Source: Strigamia acuminata (taxonomy: Eukaryota; Arthropoda; Chilopoda; Geophilomorpha; Linotaeniidae). From it: a DNA stretch of 38,547 nucleotides. The notes under the pieces are model-generated. The model was not told where the DNA came from, searched no databases, and saw nothing but the letters and a program-made list of their open reading frames with translations. The stretch spans positions 72,501-111,047 of the forward strand of contig CASHSZ010000063.1 in assembly GCA_949358305.1 (NCBI GenBank), given 5' to 3'. Shown here in pieces: positions 33,275 to 38,547 of this stretch; within the stretch, counting starts at the first letter, position 1, and every line of letters starts with the position of its first letter. Position numbers and translations under genes: made by a program.

Positions 33275-36200
33275 TGTCCCGTGCGGGCCGTTAACGGGCC
33301 GCCGACGATCCCGCAACGGCCCCGTAACGGCCCGTACGGGCCGTTAACGGGCCGCACGAGGTTGGCGAGGCCGCCGCACGGGCCGCCGCACGGGCCGCCG
33401 ACGGTCCCGTAACGACCCCGTTAACGGCCCGTGCGGGCCGTTAACGGGCCGCCGACGGTCCCGTCACGATCCCGTAACGGCCCGTACAAGCCGTTAACGG
33501 GCCGCCGACGGTCCCGTCACGATCCCGTCACGGCCCGTGCGGGCCGTTAACGGGCCGCCAACGGTCCCGTCACGATCCCGTCACGGCTCGTGCGGGCCGT
33601 TAACGGGCCGCCGACGGTCCCGTCACGATCCCGTCACGGCCCGTGCGGGCCGTTAACGGGCCGCCGACGGTCCCGTCACGATCCCGTCACGGCCCGTGCG
33701 GGCCGTTAACGGGCTGCCGACGGTCCCGTCACGATCCCGTCAACGGCCCGCATGGAGTCGTACGGGCCGTTAACGGGCTGCCGACGGTCCCGTCACGATC
33801 CCGTCACGGCTCGTGCGGGCCGTTAACGGGCCGCCGACAGTCCCGTCACGATCCCGTCACGGCCTGTGCGGGCCGTTAACGGGCCGTTAACGGGCCGTTA
33901 ACGGCCCGTTAACGGCGTAAAACCAAAAACAGGATTCGAGATTAATGTCTATGAATGTTGTACGCGTTTTCACGTACGTGTTGTCGGTTGTTGATTTTTT
34001 CGATTTACGCCGTAACGGCCCGTTAACGGCCCGTTAACGGCCCGTCAACGGCCCGTCAACGGCCCGCAACGGCCCGCACGGGCCGTTAACGGGCCGTCGA
34101 GTCACGATCCCGCAACGGCCCGCACGGGCCGTTAACGGGCCGCTGACGGTCCCGTCACGATCCCGTCACGGCCTTCGTTCCCGGACTTCGGCTCGCCGAC
34201 GGCCCGTACGACCTCACGCGGGCCGTTAACGGGCCGTTAACGGCCCGTTAACGGCCCGTTAACGGCGTAAAACCAAAAACAGGATTCGAGATTAATGTCT
34301 ATGAATGTTGTACGCGTTTTCATGTACGTGTTGTCGGTTGTTGATTTTTTCGATTCACGCCGTAACGGCCCGTTAACGGCCCGTTAACGGCCCGTCAACG
34401 GCCCGTCAACGGCCCGCAACGGCCCGCACGGGCCGTTAACGGGCCGTCGACGATCCCGTCACGATCCCGCAACGGCCCGCACGGGCCGTTAACGGGCCGC
34501 TGACGGTCCCGTCACGATCCCGCAACGGCCCGCACGGGCCGTTAACGGGCCGTCGACGATCCCGTCACGATCCCGCAACGGCCCGCACGGGCCGTTAACG
34601 GGCCGCTGACGGTCCCGTCACGATCCCGCAACGGCCCGCACGGGCCGTTAACGGGCCGTCGACGGTCCCGTCACGATCCCGCAACGGCCCGCACGGGCCG
34701 TTAACGGCCCGTTAACGGCCCGTTAACGGCCCGTTAACGGGGCAAAACCGAAAACAGGATTCGAGATTAATGTCTATGAATGTTGTACGCGTTTTCATGT
34801 ACGTGTTGTCGGTTGTTGATTTTTTCGATTCACGCCGTAACGGCCCGTTAACGGCCCGTTAACGGCCCGTCAACGGCCCGTCAACGGCCCGCAACGGCCC
34901 GCACGGGCCGTTAACGGGCCGTCGACGATCCCGTCACGATCCCGCAACGGCCCGCACGGGCCGTTAACGGGCCGCTGACGGTCCCGTCACGATCCCGTCA
35001 CGGCCTTCGTTCCCGGACTTCGGCTCGCCGACGGCCCGTACGACCTCACGCGGGCCGTTAACGGGCCGTTAACGGCCCGTTAACGGCCCGTTAACGGCGT
35101 AAAACCAAAAACAGGATTCGAGATTAATGTCTATGAATGTTGTACGCGTTTTCATGTACGTGTTGTCGGTTGTTGATTTTTTCGATTCACGCCGTAACGG
35201 CCCGTTAACGGCCCGTTAACGGCCCGTCAACGGCCCGTCAACGGCCCGCAACGGCCCGCACGGGCCGTTAACGGGCCGTCGACGATCCCGTCACGATCCC
35301 GCAACGGCCCGCACGGGCCGTTAACGGGCCGCTGACGGTCCCGTCACGATCCCGCAACGGCCCGCACGGGCCGTTAACGGGCCGTCGACGATCCCGTCAC
35401 GATCCCGCAACGGCCCGCACGGGCCGTTAACGGGCCGCTGACGGTCCCGTCACGATCCCGCAACGGCCCGCACGGGCCGTTAACGGGCCGTCGACGGTCC
35501 CGTCACGATCCCGCAACGGCCCGCACGGGCCGTTAACGGCCCGTTAACGGCCCGTTAACGGCCCGTTAACGGGGCAAAACCGAAAACAGGATTCGAGATT
35601 AATGTCTATGAATGTTGTACGCGTTTTCACGTACGTGTTGTCGGTTGTTGATTTTTTCGATTTACGCCGTAACGGCCCGTTAACGGCCCGTTAACGGCCC
35701 GTCAACGGCCCGTCAACGGCCCGCAACGGCCCGCACGGGCCGTTAACGGGCCGTCGACGATCCCGTCACGATCCCGCAACGGCCCGCACGGGCCGTTAAC
35801 GGGCCGCTGACGGTCCCGTCACGATCCCGTCACGGCCTTCGTTCCCGGACTTCGGCTCGCCGACGGCCCGTACGACCTCACGCGGGCCGTTAACGGGCCG
35901 TTAACGGCCCGTTAACGGCCCGTTAACGGCGTAAAACCAAAAACAGGATTCGAGATTAATGTCTATGAATGTTGTACGCGTTTTCATGTACGTGTTGTCG
36001 GTTGTTGATTTTTTCGATTCACGCCGTAACGGCCCGTTAACGGCCCGTTAACGGCCCGTCAACGGCCCGTCAACGGCCCGCAACGGCCCGCACGGGCCGT
36101 TAACGGGCCGTCGACGATCCCGTCACGATCCCGCAACGGCCCGCACGGGCCGTTAACGGGCCGCTGACGGTCCCGTCACGATCCCGCAACGGCCCGCACG

Positions 36201-36770
36201 GGCCGTTAACGGGCCGTCGACGATCCCGTCACGATCCCGCAACGGCCCGCACGGGCCGTTAACGGGCCGCTGACGGTCCCGTCACGATCCCGCAACGGCC
36301 CGCACGGGCCGTTAACGGGCCGTCGACGGTCCCGTCACGATCCCGCAACGGCCCGCACGGGCCGTTAACGGCCCGTTAACGGCCCGTTAACGGCCCGTTA
36401 ACGGGGCAAAACCGAAAACAGGATTCGAGATTAATGTCTATGAATGTTGTACGCGTTTTCACGTACGTGTTGTCGGTTGTTGATTTTTTCGATTTACGCC
36501 GTTAACGGCCCGTTAACGGCCCGTTAACGGCCCGTTAACGGCCCGTTAACGGCCCGTCAACGGCCCGCATGGAGTCGTACGGGCCGTTAACGGGCCGCCG
36601 ACGGTCCCGTCACGGTCCCGTCACGGCGCGTGCGGGCCGTTAACGGGCCGCCAACGGTCCCGTCACGATCCCGTCACGGCCCGTGCGGGCCGTTAACGGG
36701 CCGCCGACGGTCCCGTCACGATCCCGTAACGGCCCGTTACGGCCAAGGGCCGTAACGGGATAACTGAGAG
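33275..36770. repeat. Palindromic higher-order repeat array B
   Basis: Same orientation and units as array A. The 105-bp spacer recurs at 33930, 34280, 34755, 35112, 35587, 35944 and 36419, with spacings 350, 475, 357, 475, 357 and 475. The dimer is thus strictly regular after the first step. Long stretches look identical to array A by eye. The left 640 bases are a simpler run of 50-60 bp units without the spacer. There is no flank on the left like that on the right. Confidence 0.95.
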
Positions 36771-37237
36771 AGTCGGGTGCGAGACCACGTGACCCGGAGT
36801 GTGGTTTTTGGGGGCGAGGGCCGTCCTCCGACCGCGCCGTGACGCGCCCCGGGTCGGATCAAGAGGCGACCCGGTCGGAAACCGAACCTCGGGGTTCCTC
36901 GGGGCGTGGTTTTTTGGGGACGGGGGGAGGGGGGGATTGGGTCGCGTGCTCCGACCGCGCCGCAACGCGCCGTGGGTCGGTCACCAACCTTTGTCAATAT
37001 TTTATAAATTTCCACGGAATTTCAACAATGTTTTACATAAGTCCGTCAAATCGGGCAGAAATATCCCGTACAATGTCGCTGCAATTCTGTGGAAATTTAT
37101 CAGATATTGACAAAATTCGGTGACGGGCGGAAGGGCGATTCCCGGGCGGAAGAGAGAGAGAGAGAGAGAAAGGGGGGACGGCCGGCGCCTACGCCGACGG
37201 GGCGCGGAGGGCGAGTGCACTGTTCACGCATGTGGGC
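36770..37237 (+). repeat. Right flank of array B
   Basis: This matches, inverted, the left flank of array A, including the (GA)n patch, the GGCGCCTACGCC motif and one arm of the 15-bp hairpin. Confidence 0.9.
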
Positions 37238-37239
37238 GC

Positions 37240-37640
37240 GTGTGGACGCTCGATTTACTGGCGCGTTGGACAAGTCAAAAAAAATTTCCCAATGTCTGAC
37301 AAAAATTCCATCGAATCACGGCAATATTTGACAACACTTGCACAGATTTTTAGCAACATTCACCGGCGAGGTCGTTGATGAACTCGCTTTACCCCGATGA
37401 ATCTCGCGCGACAACAACCCTGCGAAAATACCAAATCTCGTACGAATAATAAACACGGCGCAAACCGCACAAAAATCCACGACATAAAATCGAATGTCGT
37501 CTATCGGCACTCTCAGCATTCCCCCGGACATTTTCCGGAAGAGTTTGGTCCGGCCGGAATCCGAGGAATAGTCACTCCCAAAGTGCGGATTTTGCGGGTG
37601 CACTCGCTTCCGAAGGTTAAACTACAAAAATGAAATACAC
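37240..37640. repeat. Extended flank sequence
   Basis: 37370-37435 resembles 8763-8822 (left edge of the short array) and 37480-37545 resembles 17770-17845. These pieces recur near each array, so the repeat family reaches beyond the arrays themselves. No gene is seen. Confidence 0.6.
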
Positions 37641-38547
37641 TTTTTATACTAAACTAGCGCTTAGGAAGGTGCGCTTTAAACTACAATGTTTTAACAAAAT
37701 TACACTTAACTTTACGGCTTTTTCGGATGCAAAATGGTCCAAACGAACAAGGTGGTCACGGTCCAAAATGGTGGTCAAGAGACGTCCAGTCAGTGTGGAT
37801 GCAAGAAGGCAAGTGGTCTTCACACTTCCCAAAAAATGAATTTTGGGGGGTTAATCCGTTCAGTGGGATTGGGCGAATGAAAAAATGACACATTTGACGT
37901 GTGTCACTCATTCATCACCCAACAGTGCATTTCCTTTTCTGGATATGCCACCCACTGAGTTTTGGTCCAAATTCTTTTTCGAGAATTTGAACTTTGCCAT
38001 TCTTGTCAGCAAGATTAACCTGTTTTTTAAGACAAGTCAAAATCGCCCATTCTCCACAGCTGCTTGACAATCTCCAGTCTCTTGGTAAAGAGAAAATTGT
38101 TTTTATTTCTTTTTCGGGAAATAATCACCAAATACTACCATTAGTCACATTTTTGGTGAGAAAATATGACCTCTTCAGACTACCATCCCAGTGTCGTTAA
38201 CTTTTCGTACAAAAAGTTAAAGTTCAAGCATTTTGATTAGAAATAACTTAAACAATGGACAGCATCGTAAATTCTTCTAGTTGTAGAAACTTCTGTTTGT
38301 TTGTCGAGAATCAAAACTTTTTATTCAAAAGAAATGATCCAACAAACGTCTGGCACATTTATTTATATTTTTCGCGAAATAATAAATAACGTACGGTAGT
38401 CTACTTGTTACACATTCTTGTGAGAAAAATGCAACTAGACTCGGGAGACAGTGTTCAAATAATATTTCGATTAAAATATTAACAACACTGTGAAATTTGT
38501 AATTATATTTTTCTTTTTCGAGAGAAAATACAACAAACAAATCAAAA
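37640..38547. other. AT-rich terminal region, no gene recognised
   Basis: The GC content drops clearly here and CpG becomes rare. A direct repeat, ATGGT(C)CAA, lies at 37733-37775, and a hairpin TGACACA...TGTGTCA at about 37887-37907. Short frames on both strands show no domain. Microsatellites, abundant elsewhere, are absent. Confidence 0.5.

Overview
This 38.5 kb window is nuclear DNA of a eukaryote. Coding exons are joined by short introns of mostly 60-375 nt, with GT(A/G)AG(T) donors and pyrimidine-rich YAG acceptors. Introns and spacers are packed with simple repeats, mainly (AAAT)n and (CT)n. A truncated piggyBac-type transposase gene, tRNA-derived SINE-like copies, ribosomal protein S23 pseudogene pieces, a PHD finger and C2H2-like fingers fit an animal genome. 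I favour an invertebrate with unmethylated, CpG-rich coding DNA, but the species cannot be named from the sequence. I see no bacterial, phage or viral gene.

Layout. From 1 to 8.7 kb, three genes on the minus strand (called A, B and C here) encode one domain: two zinc fingers, each with a Cys-x2-Cys pair and a His-Trp-x3-His pair. A is large (12 exons, running off the window start); B and C are near-minimal 107 and 111 aa versions. Between B and C lie rearranged pieces of an RPS23 pseudogene. From 8.8 to 13.2 kb come a short GC-rich palindromic array, a piggyBac exon-1 fragment, gene E (327 aa coiled coil), a (CT)n tract, a SINE, and gene F, the stump of an A-like gene. From 13.4 to 17.8 kb is palindromic array A, bounded by inverted flanks. 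From 17.8 to 19.4 kb are duplicated flank modules and the 5' part of a piggyBac transposase gene. From 19.8 to 21.0 kb are three SINE-like units in a row. From 21.7 to 25.1 kb is gene D (922 aa, nine exons), which carries the A/B/C double finger plus a heptad repeat, an Arg/Ser-rich stretch and a PHD finger. From 26.4 to 31.2 kb is a tandem array of eight ~590-675 bp units; each ends in a UUCG-capped hairpin followed by (AAAT)n on the minus strand. Gene G (plus strand) spans 31.5-32.7 kb. From 33.3 to 37.2 kb is palindromic array B, closely similar to array A. The last 0.9 kb is AT-rich and unlike the rest.

How it fits together. A, B, C and D look like one expanding family of nuclear or DNA-associated proteins; their shared intron positions support common descent. 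E, F and G resemble the low-complexity, charged parts of A. The family sits among elements that appear to have broken and copied pieces of neighbouring genes (F, RPS23, piggyBac). Exon models were spliced by eye and checked for reading phase at each junction; none has been compared with a database or with RNA data.
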